Source: Paraburkholderia phenazinium
GTDB lineage: Bacteria > Pseudomonadota > Gammaproteobacteria > Burkholderiales > Burkholderiaceae
DNA: 64,000 nucleotides
Direction: 5' to 3'
Assembly (NCBI RefSeq): GCF_900142845.1
Contig: NZ_FSRU01000001.1
Span: 1,984,001-2,048,000, forward strand
How positions within the stretch are numbered: position 1 is the stretch's first letter; the number at the start of each line of letters is the position of its first letter. The notes under the pieces are model-generated. The model saw only the letters and a list, made by a program, of their open reading frames with translations. It did not search any database and had not been told where the DNA came from. Both the position numbers and the translations under genes were made by a program. Shown here in pieces: positions 54,241-63,655 of the stretch.

Positions 54241-54266
54241 CATATCGATCTACGGATTTATTCGTA
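54241..54266 (+). promoter_or_regulatory. Shared regulatory box 10 (upstream of dppA)
   Basis: CATATCGATCTACGGA at 54241 and TTTATTCGTA ending at 54266 match box 7 almost base for base. TGAAAAT at 54287 lies at the same spacing as TGAGAAT after box 7. The dppA ATG is 75 bp downstream. The surrounding 54123-54341 gap has no gene. Confidence 0.55.
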
Positions 54267-54341
54267 GTACTTGAACGCCGTCGGAATGAAAATTTCCGGC
54301 CACGGTCGCCCGATCGCTTAGCGTTTTCTGCCCAATCCCAC

Positions 54342-56000
54342 ATGATCAAGCGTTCTTTCCAGCATGCCATGCCTGTCTTGCGCCGCGCGGTTCGCGCGTC
54401 TTTAGCGATCGTATCTTTCAGCCTGGCTGTCACGGCATTCCCGGTTTGCTCGCCGGCAAACGCGGCCGGTAACAACACCCTGGTGTTCTGTACCGAAGGC
54501 AGCCCGGCGGGCTTCGACCCGGGCCAGCATACGACCAGCACCGATTTCGACGCCAGCAGCAACGCGGTCTACAACGAACTGGTGCAGTTTCGCCGCGGCA
54601 CGCTCGACCTCGAGCCCGCGCTCGCGACCAGTTGGGACGTGTCCGACGATCAGCGCACCTACACGTTCCATCTGCGGCATGGCGTCAAGTTTCACACCAC
54701 CGCGTGGTTCAAACCCACCCGCGATTTCGACGCGGACGACGTGCTGTTCACATTCAACCGCATGCTCAATCCCGACGATCCGTTCCGCAAGGCTTATCCG
54801 ACGAGCTTCCCGTACTTCAGCGATCTGGGCTTCGACAAGAATCTCGAGCGGATCGATAAAGTGGACGACTATACGGTGCGCTTCCAGTTGAAGCAGCCGG
54901 ACGTGATCTTCGTGCGCAATCTGGCGATGGCCTTTGCCTCCGTCCTGTCCGCGGAATACGCGGCGCAACTGAGCACCGCGCATCGCGAGGCCGACATCAA
55001 CCAGTTGCCGGTGGGCACGGGTCCGTTCGTGTTCCGCTCGTATCAGAAGGATGCGTTGATCCGCTACGACGCCAACCCCGACTATTGGCGCCCCGAAGAC
55101 GTGAAGCTCGCGCATCTGATCTTTGCCATTACGCCGGATCCGGGTGTGCGCGTGCAGAAGCTCGCAAGCGGCGAGTGCCAGGTGTCGGCGTTCCCGCGTC
55201 CGGCGGATCTGGAGGTCGTCAAACGCAACCCCGATCTGACGCTGATCTCCGGGGTGGGCTTCAATGTCGGCTTTGTCGCGTACAACACGCAGCACACGCC
55301 GCTCGACCGCGTCGAAGTGCGACGTGCGCTCGATATGGCGATCGACAAGCCCGCCATCATCAAAGCCGTGTTCGCCGGCAACGCCACCGTCGCGACCAAT
55401 CCGATGCCGCCGTCCCAGTGGTCCTACGACAAGCAGTTGAAGGATGCGCCCTACGATCCTGCGAAGGCCAAGGCATTGCTGGCGCAGGCGGGATTTCCGA
55501 ACGGCTTCGACATCTCCCTGTGGGCGATGCCGGTGCAGCGCCCCTACAACCCGAATGCCCAGTTGATGGCGCAGCTCATCCAGCAGGACTGGGCGAATAT
55601 CGGCGTGCGCGCGAAGATCGTCAGCTATGAATGGGGTGAGTACAACCGCCGTGCGAAGCAGGGCGGCGAGCACGACGCGATTCTGTACGGCTGGTCGGGC
55701 GATAACGGCGATCCGGACAACTGGCTCGGCACCTTGCTCGGTTGCGACGCGGTGCATGGCAGCAACGTGTCGAAGTGGTGCGATCCCGCCTTCAACGCGC
55801 TGATCGTCAAAGCCCGTTCTAGTTCGGATACCGCCGTCCGCACGACGCTTTACGAGCAGGCCCAGGTGATCTTCAAGCAGCAGGTGCCTTACACGCCGAT
55901 CGCGCATTCCATCGTGTCGCTGCCTGCTTCGACGCGGGTGAAGGGGCTGGTGTTTTCACCGCTCGGCAGTCACCGGTTCGACGGCGTCTGGCTGGAGTAA
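54342..56000 (+). CDS. dppA: Dipeptide ABC transporter periplasmic binding protein DppA
   Basis: A 552-residue receptor with a Sec signal (cleavage near ANA at 39-41). The mature sequence follows E. coli DppA closely: CTEGSPAGFDPG, YDASS-like FDASSNAVYNELVQF, SLWAMPVQRPYNPNAQLMAQ, WGEYNRRAK and GWSGDNGDPDNWLGTLLGC. It thus probably binds dipeptides or heme-like ligands as DppA does. No permease or ATPase genes follow. It must use a channel elsewhere, perhaps that of 9314-13061. It carries the sulfur box, so it may bring in cysteine-containing peptides. Confidence 0.92.
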   Translation: MIKRSFQHAMPVLRRAVRASLAIVSFSLAVTAFPVCSPANAAGNNTLVFCTEGSPAGFDPGQHTTSTDFDASSNAVYNELVQFRRGTLDLEPALATSWDVSDDQRTYTFHLRHGVKFHTTAWFKPTRDFDADDVLFTFNRMLNPDDPFRKAYPTSFPYFSDLGFDKNLERIDKVDDYTVRFQLKQPDVIFVRNLAMAFASVLSAEYAAQLSTAHREADINQLPVGTGPFVFRSYQKDALIRYDANPDYWRPEDVKLAHLIFAITPDPGVRVQKLASGECQVSAFPRPADLEVVKRNPDLTLISGVGFNVGFVAYNTQHTPLDRVEVRRALDMAIDKPAIIKAVFAGNATVATNPMPPSQWSYDKQLKDAPYDPAKAKALLAQAGFPNGFDISLWAMPVQRPYNPNAQLMAQLIQQDWANIGVRAKIVSYEWGEYNRRAKQGGEHDAILYGWSGDNGDPDNWLGTLLGCDAVHGSNVSKWCDPAFNALIVKARSSSDTAVRTTLYEQAQVIFKQQVPYTPIAHSIVSLPASTRVKGLVFSPLGSHRFDGVWLE

Positions 56001-56037
56001 GCAGTAAGCGCGCGATAGATCCAACGCTGGGGGCGTC

Positions 56038-57108
56038 TTACCCGGCGTTGAGCGCGTTCAGCGCATGGACACGCGGAATCACCTGTTCGGCGAAGGTCCG
56101 CATATCGGCTTCGAACGGCTGGAACTGCAGCATGAACAGTTCGATGCCGGCGTGCTGAAACGCGGCGATGCGCCGCGCCACCGTGTCGTAACTGCCGACC
56201 AGACCCGCAGCCGTGCCGCCGTTCGAGCCGACGCGCGGTGTTTGCGCGAACGTCTGGAACATCACCGCTTTCGGGTCGATATTGGCTTTTTGTTGCGCGC
56301 GCAACGGTGCGTCTTTGGCGGCCAGGGCGAAAAGATGGGCGAGGTGCTGCTGGGCTTCTTCATCGGATTCGCGGGCGATCACGAAGGCCGACAAGCCAAA
56401 GCGCAAACCGGCGAGCGACGCCGGGCGCGTTCGGGCGGACACGTCCGCGATCAACCGCGCCACGTCTTCAAGCGGCTGACCGTTGATGAACCAGACATCG
56501 CCCTTGTCGGCCACCAGTTGCCGGGCCGGCTCCGATTCGCCGCCGACGTAGATGCGCGGCCTTGCGCGAAACGGATCGGCGGGCCGCAGCAGATAGTCGT
56601 CGATATGGAAGTGCTCTCCGTTGAAGCTTGTGCGTTCGCCGCGCAGCAGCGCCTCAACGACGGTGATCCATTCGCGGCCATAGGCGTAGCGCGCGTCGTG
56701 TTCCGCAAAGCCGATGCCCGCACGCTCCAGTTCAGGCCGGTTCCAGGCATTGACGAGGTTGATCGCAAAGCGTCCCTGACTGATGTGCTCGATCTGCTGC
56801 GCCATTTTGGCGAGCACGACCGGGTGATACAGATAAGGCTTGATGGCTGCGATGATCTCGATGCGCTCGGTCAGCGCGGCGAGTGCGGCCGACGCGGTCC
56901 ATGCTTCGAGCTGGTCGAGATTCGGATCGTGCGGATTGATGGTGTGCTGCGCGACCAGCACCGAATCGTAGCCGAGCCGCTCCGCTTCGAGCACCAGCGC
57001 CTTGTTGCGCGTCCAGGACGCGTCGTAGGGTTCTTCGGGGTCCTGAAGGGCGGCACGGCTGCCGTGAACGAGCGCCCAGACGCCGAAGCGGGCCAAGGGT
57101 ATCGACAT
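56038..57108 (-). CDS. LLM class flavin-dependent oxidoreductase, SsuD-like
   Basis: A 356-residue luciferase-like enzyme with LGYDSVLVAQHTINPHDPNL, ALTERIEIIAAIKPYLYHPV, IEHISQGRFAINLVNAWNRP and GFAEHDARYAYGREW, typical of the alkanesulfonate/sulfone monooxygenase branch. It follows the type I binding-protein gene by 24 bp on the minus strand and is driven from the same promoter with box 11. Import and oxidation of one compound are thus coupled. FMNH2 must come from a reductase outside the window. Confidence 0.92.
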   Translation of the reverse strand: MSIPLARFGVWALVHGSRAALQDPEEPYDASWTRNKALVLEAERLGYDSVLVAQHTINPHDPNLDQLEAWTASAALAALTERIEIIAAIKPYLYHPVVLAKMAQQIEHISQGRFAINLVNAWNRPELERAGIGFAEHDARYAYGREWITVVEALLRGERTSFNGEHFHIDDYLLRPADPFRARPRIYVGGESEPARQLVADKGDVWFINGQPLEDVARLIADVSARTRPASLAGLRFGLSAFVIARESDEEAQQHLAHLFALAAKDAPLRAQQKANIDPKAVMFQTFAQTPRVGSNGGTAAGLVGSYDTVARRIAAFQHAGIELFMLQFQPFEADMRTFAEQVIPRVHALNALNAG

Positions 57109-57132
57109 GAAGCAAAAATCTCCGCGAGAGGG

Positions 57133-58320
57133 TTACTTCGACGCGACGGCGGCGTTCTTGTCGAGCAACACCCACTGACCGTCGTGGGCCACGAGGTTGA
57201 TGCTCTTCACGCCGATCACGCGCCGCGTCGTGGGATCGAAGGTCGCCTTGCCGAACACCACGCTCGGGATGTCGCGAAGCTTCAGCAGTGCGTCGCGCGC
57301 ACCGCGGCGATCGGCGCCGCCCGTACGCAACGCGTAAGCGGCGATGATCGTCGCGTCGTATGCAAAGGCGTTGAAGGCGTCCGGCTCGCGATGATATTTC
57401 GCCTCGAAGGCATGCACGAAGCTTTGCACTTCGGGCCGCGGATCGCCGGGGAAAAAGCTCGTATTGGTGGTGACGCCGTTCACGGCGGTGCCGCCGAGTT
57501 CGAAGAACTTCGGCGAGTAGACCGAACTGGCCGCGACGACCGGCAGGTCGATGCCGCTCGCACGCGCCTGGCGGACGATCTGGGCGCCGTCCGAGTAGTA
57601 GGCAATCAGCACGAGCGCGTCTGGATGGGCGGCGTTGACGCGCACCAGCGTGGCGCGAAAATCCTGGTCGGTGGGCTGATAGCCTTCCGCCGCCACCACC
57701 TGCACGCCGCGCGCGGCCGCCGACTTGACGAACACGTCCTTGCTCGCGCGGCCCCAGTCGGTGTTCTGGTAGAGCACAGCGACGTGGCGGAAGCCCTGTT
57801 TGGCCGCGAGATCCGCGAGCAGCGGCTGCGCATCGGTCTGGCTGACCGACGGGCTCCAGATGAAGTCGCCGCCCTTGGTGAAGTCAGGGTGAGAATTGGT
57901 GAAACCGAGTTGCACGAGTCCGGCGCGCTGATAAATCGGCGATGCCGCCATCGAGGCCGGGCTGGAGAAGTCGCCCAGTTCGATCAGGATGCGCGGATCC
58001 GCCACGAACTTCTGCGCGATGCTGACCGCCTGGCGCGGATCGCTCTGGCTGTCCTCGAACACGTATTGCAGCGGGTGTCCGTCGATGCCGCCGCTTGCGT
58101 TGATCTGGTCGAGCGCGAGATCGAAGCCGGCTTTCCATTGGGCGCCGTATTGCGCATTGGGTCCGGTCAGCGGGCCGCTGACGCCGAAATACACAGGCTC
58201 GCCGGTAGCGGCGCCTGACGCGGCCCATGCTGACGGTGCTGCCAGGACGCTGGCGATTCCCAACGAGACGAAGGCGGCAAGCCCCCTCAGTAACTTCCGG
58301 CGCGAAGCGGTCGAGGACAT
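57133..58320 (-). CDS. Branched-chain amino-acid-type (type I) ABC substrate-binding protein
   Basis: A 395-residue receptor. ATG 58320 gives a neat Tat signal (SRRKLLRGLAAF at 6-17, AWA near 33); the frame extends upstream without a signal or homology. The mature part has YFGVSGPLTGPNAQYGAQWK, QKFVADPRILIELGDFSSPA and VLYQNTDWGRASKDVF, as in LivJ/UrtA-type receptors. No LivH/M/G/F partners are near. These receptors bind amino acids, amides, urea or aromatic acids. The partner LLM suggests a sulfur-containing ligand. Confidence 0.91.
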   Translation of the reverse strand: MSSTASRRKLLRGLAAFVSLGIASVLAAPSAWAASGAATGEPVYFGVSGPLTGPNAQYGAQWKAGFDLALDQINASGGIDGHPLQYVFEDSQSDPRQAVSIAQKFVADPRILIELGDFSSPASMAASPIYQRAGLVQLGFTNSHPDFTKGGDFIWSPSVSQTDAQPLLADLAAKQGFRHVAVLYQNTDWGRASKDVFVKSAAARGVQVVAAEGYQPTDQDFRATLVRVNAAHPDALVLIAYYSDGAQIVRQARASGIDLPVVAASSVYSPKFFELGGTAVNGVTTNTSFFPGDPRPEVQSFVHAFEAKYHREPDAFNAFAYDATIIAAYALRTGGADRRGARDALLKLRDIPSVVFGKATFDPTTRRVIGVKSINLVAHDGQWVLLDKNAAVASK

Positions 58321-58657
58321 GCACTGCCCGACCAACGGCACGGCGGCGTTTTCCGTGGCTTGATCGAGCGCTCGTTGGGGTTGATACGCGAATTCCTTCA
58401 TGGCGGTCTGCAGGTCGATTTCAACCTGTCGAGTGTCCGCATTCATGCGACCGGGTCGAACCAATTTTTTCGCATATCCATAGCAGGACGGCGTCTTTGC
58501 GACGTCGCGCGTGGGCCGTTGCCCGAGCGCGGCGCAAGCCAATCAGCGCCTATCCACGCCCGCAGCTTTGCTTAACGCGAAACATCACTTCGATGCGCGG
58601 CGCACGGCCCCTAAGATTGCGGCGTCGCGGGAAAGATGAGCTTCGCTGAGAAAAAAC
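58321..58657. other. Divergent intergenic region, 337 bp
   Basis: It lies between the minus-strand binding protein and the plus-strand transposase-like fragment. Box 11 (58459-58484) faces the binding protein. The other side, 58485-58657, shows nothing clear apart from a purine-rich GAGAAAAAACATG before the next start. Confidence 0.5.
58459..58484 (-). promoter_or_regulatory. Shared regulatory box 11 (upstream of binding protein/LLM, minus strand)
   Basis: On the minus strand GCTATGGATATGCG begins at 58484 and AAAAAATTGGTT ends at 58459. It matches box 4 from its GCTATG start to its GGTT end. No good -10 is seen at the usual spacing. The start codon is 138 bp downstream. Confidence 0.55.
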
Positions 58658-59059
58658 ATGATTCAGTTTGATGACTTGAGGGACAGCGAATGGGCCCTGA
58701 TCGAAGGGTTGTTCTGCCATGAGGCGGTAGCGCCGGACCGGTCGGGCCGACGTCGCGTGGAGCCGCGCGCGGTGGTCAATGCGGTGCTGTGGGCGTTGCA
58801 GACCGGGCATAGCTGGTCGAGGGTGCCCGGATGGTATCCGTCGCGCCCGACCTGCCAACGTCGCTTCGAAGAGTGGCAAGCCGACGGCACGCTCGCCGAG
58901 ATCATCCGGCGGCTCGATGCTGCGGGCCGAAAGGTGTCGTTGCGCGGACCTGTGGCCGATGCGCTCAACCAGCGTGCCGCGAACCCGGCTCACGAACGCC
59001 TGAAGGGCCTCTCGTGGGCCAGTCCGCAGACGTGGCGCGCGCCGCTCGATATGGCCTGA
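58658..59059 (+). CDS. IS5-type transposase N-terminal domain protein (fragment)
   Basis: A 133-residue protein resembling the N-terminal helix-turn-helix domain of IS5-family transposases: DDLRDSEWALIEGLF, RRVEPRAVVNAVLWALQTGH and the SWSRVPGWYPSRPTCQRRFE segment. No DDE catalytic domain follows in any frame and no terminal inverted repeats were found. It is therefore a relic or a domesticated DNA-binding protein. Short stand-alone copies of this domain occur in Burkholderia genomes, as I recall. It marks the border between the sulfur region and unrelated genes. Confidence 0.75.
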   Translation: MIQFDDLRDSEWALIEGLFCHEAVAPDRSGRRRVEPRAVVNAVLWALQTGHSWSRVPGWYPSRPTCQRRFEEWQADGTLAEIIRRLDAAGRKVSLRGPVADALNQRAANPAHERLKGLSWASPQTWRAPLDMA

Positions 59060-59070
59060 GATGGCCTGAG
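59051..59070. repeat. Tandem 10-bp duplication at the end of the transposase fragment
   Basis: ATGGCCTGAG occurs twice in direct succession, and the first copy contains the stop codon. It may be a slippage product or the scar of a lost element end. Confidence 0.6.
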
Positions 59071-59090
59071 CTGCCCCGGCAATTGACGCG

Positions 59091-59996
59091 TCAGGTCGAG
59101 AGAACCGGAGGCGTCGCGGGTACGGCAGCCTCTGCCTGAAGGAATTCGATCAACGGATCGAGCATCCGGTGCCGGCGCGCCGGCCCTTTGCGCAGGACGA
59201 AGCGCCAGGAAGCCGGGCGCGACAGATCCGGGAAGAGCCGCACGAGGCGTCCGCTGCGCAGTTCCGGGTCGATCAGCGGCGAGCGGCCCAGCGCGAGTCC
59301 CGCGCCGCCGATCGCCGCGCCGATGACCTGACTGAAACTGCTGTAGCGGACGATCTTGGTTTCGAAATCGCCGGGCAGGCCGAAGCGCGCCGACCATGTG
59401 CGCCAATCGATTTCAGGGGAATTCTGGTGCGACTCCTGCAACAGGCGGCACCGGCACACCGCCTTGGACGCGAACGGATGCAGCTCGGGGCTGCACACCG
59501 GAAACACCTCCTCCTGCAGCAGGATCACGTCATCGGGACGCAGCGCGCGCTCCGGCACATGCACGACCGCGAGGTCGATGTCGAAGCGGGCAAAATCCGG
59601 TTCGCCATCCTGAATGATCGCGTTCAACGGCGTCTCGGGATGGCGGCTCGAAAACTCCGCCAGACGGCGCGCAAGCCACATGGCCGAGAACGGCACGTTA
59701 GCCGAGACGGTCAGCTGCTTCGCGACGCCCTTGATCTGCGAACACGCGTCCTCCAGCATCGACAGCGCCGCGCTCGCGGCGGGCAGCAGGCTCTCCCCAG
59801 CCGCGGTCAGGCGAATCCCGCCCATGCCGGTGCTGCGCTCGACGAGGCGAGCGCCCAGCAGTTCTTCCAGGTTGCGGATCTGATGACTGACGGCGCTGGT
59901 CGACACGTTGAGCTCGACCGCGGCACGCGCAAAGCCTCCGAGCCGCACCGACGCCTCGAAGGCGCGTAACGCTGTGAGTGGAGGGATGTTGGACAT
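59091..59996 (-). CDS. LysR family transcriptional regulator, GcvA-like
   Basis: A 301-residue regulator starting PPLTALRAFEASVRLGGFAR, with the helix-turn-helix in AAVELNVSTSAVSHQIRNLE. This wording is typical of GcvA/AmpR-type LysR proteins. The effector domain follows, with AIIQDGEPDFARFDIDLAVV. ATG 59996 is chosen because the homology begins there. It is divergent from the large ABC exporter gene at 60113 with 116 bp between them and may control it. It has no visible tie to the shared sulfur box. Confidence 0.92.
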   Translation of the reverse strand: MSNIPPLTALRAFEASVRLGGFARAAVELNVSTSAVSHQIRNLEELLGARLVERSTGMGGIRLTAAGESLLPAASAALSMLEDACSQIKGVAKQLTVSANVPFSAMWLARRLAEFSSRHPETPLNAIIQDGEPDFARFDIDLAVVHVPERALRPDDVILLQEEVFPVCSPELHPFASKAVCRCRLLQESHQNSPEIDWRTWSARFGLPGDFETKIVRYSSFSQVIGAAIGGAGLALGRSPLIDPELRSGRLVRLFPDLSRPASWRFVLRKGPARRHRMLDPLIEFLQAEAAVPATPPVLST

Positions 59997-60112
59997 AGCT
60001 GGGTATTGTAGGATATTCAACACCCCTTGAAAAACCATCTTTTGCCTGACTCTGCGGCGCACGGTAAGGTCTCGTTGAACCGATGTGACATCGAACCGAT
60101 TGGAGACCAGGG

Positions 60113-63100
60113 ATGTATTTCGACAGCAGGCTGTGGTTGATGATGGCAGGGTTGCGCCTGCGCGTGGCTGGCGCAGTGGGCCTCGGATTGCTCGCCATGG
60201 GCCTGGGCGTCTTGCGCTTCGTCTTCCTCGGTCGGGTCCTCGCGCTGGCCTTCAAAGGCGCGCCGGCGCAGCAAGTGGCGCTGGCGGCGGCCGGCACGGT
60301 GGCCTGCATGTTGCTGCGCGCGTGGCTCGATCATCGCCGGATCGTGTTGGCGCAGGGCACGGCCGGGCGCGTGCAGTCGGTGCTGCGCGCGCGCCTGTTC
60401 GACCGCATCGCCGAGCTTGGCCCGGCGTGGTTCGGCGCGGAGCGCACCGGCGGCGTGATGCTGGCGGTCATCGACGGCGTGGAGCAGTTGCAGACCTTCT
60501 TCGGCGCTTACGTGCCGCAGCTCGTCATCGCCGCCTGCGCGCCGGTGGTGATCTTCGCCGTGCTGGCCTGGTGGGACGTGCCGACTGCAGCCGTGCTGCT
60601 GGTCGCCGCGCTCGCGACGCTTGCATTGCCGATGCTGGTCCACAACGCCGACAAGCACGCGGCCATCGCCCGCGCGAAAGCCTTCAAGGCGTTTGGCGAA
60701 GAGTTTCTCGACGCGGTGCAGGGCCTGCCGACGCTCAAGGCCTTCGGCCAGAGCGCCGCCTTCGCGCAAAAGCTCGCGGGGCGCGCCCGGGCTTTGTCCG
60801 ACAGCACGTTCTGGGTGCTGGCGCTGGGCCTGCTCACCCGTTTCTTCACCGATCTCGGCACTGGACTGGGCGCGGCCGCCGCCATCGCGCTCGGCGCGTG
60901 GCGCGTGAGCCATGGCGCCATGAGCCTCGAAGCGCTGCTGATCATCCTGATGGCCGGAACGGAAATTTTCCGTCCGCTGCGCGATCTGCGCTCCGTGCTG
61001 CATCAGGGGATGATCGGGCAATCGGCGGCGAACGCCATCCATACGCTGCTGGAAGCGCGCAGCGACGCACCGGCCGGCGGCGCGGCCCACGTGCCGGAGT
61101 TGCGCGCCAGTATCACGTTCGACAACGTCGGCTTCGCCTATCCGGGCCGTCGTGCCGACGCCCATGCCGGACTCAGCTTCGAGATCGGCGCTGGCGAGAC
61201 CGTCGGCATCGTCGGGCCGAGCGGGGCCGGCAAGTCCACCATCCTGCGCCTGCTGCTGCGCCAGCACGATGCGCAGGCGGGTGCGATCCGCATCGGCGGT
61301 CACGACATCCGCACGCTCGACCCGGACCAGGTGCGCGGCATGATCGCGATCGTCTCCCAGGACAGCACGCTGTTCGACGGCACGATTGCCGACAACCTGC
61401 GGCTCGGCCGCCACGATGCCGGCGACGCGGAGATGATCGCCGCAGCCACGGCCGCCAATATCCACGACTTCATCATGGCGCTGCCGGACGGTTACGCGAC
61501 CCGCATCGGCGAGCGGGGCGCCACGCTGTCCGGCGGACAGCGCCAACGCATCGCGATTGCCCGCGCGTTGCTGCGCGATGCGCCCATCCTCCTGCTGGAC
61601 GAGGCGCTGTCCGCCGTCGACGCGCAAAACGAGGCGATCATCCAGCAGGCGCTGGACCGGTTGATGCAAGGCCGCACCACCTTGATCCTGGCGCATCGGC
61701 TGTCGAGCGTGATCGGCGCCGACCGGATCCTCGTGCTGGATCAGGGACGCGTCGTCGAAAGTGGTACGCATACCGAACTGATGACCCGCTCCGGCGCCTA
61801 TCGCCGTCTGATGGGACCGCAGGTCGCGGCGACCGCCGAACGTCCGGTGGCGATGGAACAACTGCGCGCCGCGCCGGCGTCGTCGGGACCGCAGGTGCGG
61901 GCGCTTGCCGAGGACGCGGCGGACATCGGCTGGGGCGATACCTTGCGGACCCTGTTGCGCTTCGTCTGGCCGTGGCGCGTGAAACTCGCGCTGACCGTGC
62001 TGTGCGGCGTAGGCCGGGTGCTGGCTTTTATTGGCGTAGGTGTGCTGGGTGCGCTCGTGGTGGCCGGGGTCGCGTCGGGACGACCGGTGCTAGGACTGAC
62101 GGTGGGGTTATTGCTCGCGGCCCCCGCTGCGGCGACGCTGCACTGGCTGGAATCCTGGCTGGCGCACGACATGGCTTACCGGCTGCTGGCGGAAATGCGC
62201 ATCGCCTTGTTCGCCAAGCTCGAGCGCCTCGCGCCCGCTTATCTCCTGCGCCGGCGCTCCGGCGATCTGGTGGCGCTGGCAACCCAGGATGTGGAGACGG
62301 TCGAGTATTTCTACGCCCACACCGTGGCCCCGGCTTTCGTCGCGGTGCTGATCCCCGCCGGTGTGCTGGCGCTGCTGGCATGGGCGGCCTGGCCGCTCGC
62401 CCTGGTGCTGCTGCCTTTCCTCGCCTGGGCAGGCCTGACGCCGGTGTTCGCGCGCGGCAAGATCGATCGCCTGGGTGGTCAGGCGCGCGCGGCGCTGGGG
62501 CTATTGGGCGCGCATCTCACGGAAACGATTCAAGGCCTCGCCGAACTCGCCGCCTTCCAGGCCACCGGCCGGCGCCGCGAGGTGTTTCTCGCCGATACCG
62601 CTACCTATCAGAAGCAGCGCTCGGCTCTGCTGGATGACCTGTCGCGCCAGAGCGCCGCGCTCGAGGTGGCGACCGGCCTGGGCGGTCTGGCCGTCGCGTT
62701 GCTCGGAGCCGTGCTGTCTTCGCGCGGCTGGTTTGCGCATGAATGGCTGCCGCTGCTGGTGCTGGTCTCCGTGGCCGCCTTCATGCCGGTGGCCGAGATT
62801 GGCCAGGTGGCGCGTCAACTGGCGGACACGATCGCGTCGACGCGGCGCCTGCATGTCGTCGAAGCGGAGCCTGAACCGGTTACCGACGGCGACCTCCCGG
62901 TGCCCACGAATCCGCAGGTGCGACTCGACGCGGTGAGCTTCGCTTACCCGGGGCGCAGCGCACCGGCGCTGGAGCGGGTCAGCTTCGCCGTGCGTCCCGG
63001 CAGCACCGTTGCGCTGGTCGGTGCGTCGGGCGCGGGCAAGTCGACGGTGGCCAATCTGCTGCTGCGCTTCTGGGATCCGCAGCAAGGCGCCATCACGTTA

Positions 63101-63649
63101 GGCGGCGTCGACTTGCGCCGGTTGCGCCTCGACGACTTGCGCAGCCATATCGCGCTGGTCGCGCAGGACACCTATCTGTTCAACGACACGCTCGAGGCCA
63201 ACATCCGTCTCGCCGGGCGCGATGTGTCCGACGCGGACGTGCGTCGCGCGCTCGACCGGGCCGCGCTGAGCGAGTTTGTCGAACGCTTGCCGGACGGACT
63301 GGCTACCCGGGTGGGCGAGCGCGGCGTGCAGTTGTCGGGCGGGCAACGTCAGCGGGTCGCGATTGCCCGCGCGTTCCTGAAGGACGCGCCGATCCTCGTG
63401 CTCGACGAGGCCACCTCGCATCTGGACACGATCAGCGAGCAGCAGATCCGCGCCGCGCTCGACGAACTGATGGCGGCGCGCACCTCTATCATCATTGCGC
63501 ACCGCCTGTCCACGATTCAGAACGCCGACACGATTCTGGTGATGGATGCCGGCCGGGTCGTCGAGGCCGGCAGTCACGACGAACTGCTGGCGGCCGGCGG
63601 GGCGTATGCGCGGCTGGTTGCGCATCAGTCGGGTGTGGTGGCCGCGTAG
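60113..63649 (+). CDS. Fused ABC exporter, CydD-CydC-like
   Basis: A 1178-residue protein with two membrane-plus-ATPase halves. The first membrane part (about 1-310) resembles CydD (ELGPAWFGAERTGGVMLAVI, FFGAYVPQLVIAACAPVVIF), followed by GPSGAGKST near 367, LSGGQRQR near 473 and LLLDEALSAVDAQ. The second membrane part (about 610-900) is followed by GASGAGKST near 969, LSGGQRQR near 1075 and LVLDEATSHLD. CydDC exports cysteine and glutathione to the periplasm for cytochrome bd assembly. The two halves are normally separate genes; here they form one chain. No cydAB genes are in the window, so another exporter role is possible. Confidence 0.85.
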   Translation: MYFDSRLWLMMAGLRLRVAGAVGLGLLAMGLGVLRFVFLGRVLALAFKGAPAQQVALAAAGTVACMLLRAWLDHRRIVLAQGTAGRVQSVLRARLFDRIAELGPAWFGAERTGGVMLAVIDGVEQLQTFFGAYVPQLVIAACAPVVIFAVLAWWDVPTAAVLLVAALATLALPMLVHNADKHAAIARAKAFKAFGEEFLDAVQGLPTLKAFGQSAAFAQKLAGRARALSDSTFWVLALGLLTRFFTDLGTGLGAAAAIALGAWRVSHGAMSLEALLIILMAGTEIFRPLRDLRSVLHQGMIGQSAANAIHTLLEARSDAPAGGAAHVPELRASITFDNVGFAYPGRRADAHAGLSFEIGAGETVGIVGPSGAGKSTILRLLLRQHDAQAGAIRIGGHDIRTLDPDQVRGMIAIVSQDSTLFDGTIADNLRLGRHDAGDAEMIAAATAANIHDFIMALPDGYATRIGERGATLSGGQRQRIAIARALLRDAPILLLDEALSAVDAQNEAIIQQALDRLMQGRTTLILAHRLSSVIGADRILVLDQGRVVESGTHTELMTRSGAYRRLMGPQVAATAERPVAMEQLRAAPASSGPQVRALAEDAADIGWGDTLRTLLRFVWPWRVKLALTVLCGVGRVLAFIGVGVLGALVVAGVASGRPVLGLTVGLLLAAPAAATLHWLESWLAHDMAYRLLAEMRIALFAKLERLAPAYLLRRRSGDLVALATQDVETVEYFYAHTVAPAFVAVLIPAGVLALLAWAAWPLALVLLPFLAWAGLTPVFARGKIDRLGGQARAALGLLGAHLTETIQGLAELAAFQATGRRREVFLADTATYQKQRSALLDDLSRQSAALEVATGLGGLAVALLGAVLSSRGWFAHEWLPLLVLVSVAAFMPVAEIGQVARQLADTIASTRRLHVVEAEPEPVTDGDLPVPTNPQVRLDAVSFAYPGRSAPALERVSFAVRPGSTVALVGASGAGKSTVANLLLRFWDPQQGAITLGGVDLRRLRLDDLRSHIALVAQDTYLFNDTLEANIRLAGRDVSDADVRRALDRAALSEFVERLPDGLATRVGERGVQLSGGQRQRVAIARAFLKDAPILVLDEATSHLDTISEQQIRAALDELMAARTSIIIAHRLSTIQNADTILVMDAGRVVEAGSHDELLAAGGAYARLVAHQSGVVAA

Positions 63650-63655
63650 CGGTTT

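Noticed and set aside
56065..58218. A 717-codon plus-strand open frame
   Set aside because: It lies opposite the LLM and type I binding-protein genes, which have full family motifs, and itself shows none.
60085..62637. An 850-codon plus-strand frame overlapping the exporter gene in another frame
   Set aside because: It is dominated by Arg/Gly/Ala with no motif; the frame from 60113 has all expected ABC exporter signatures.
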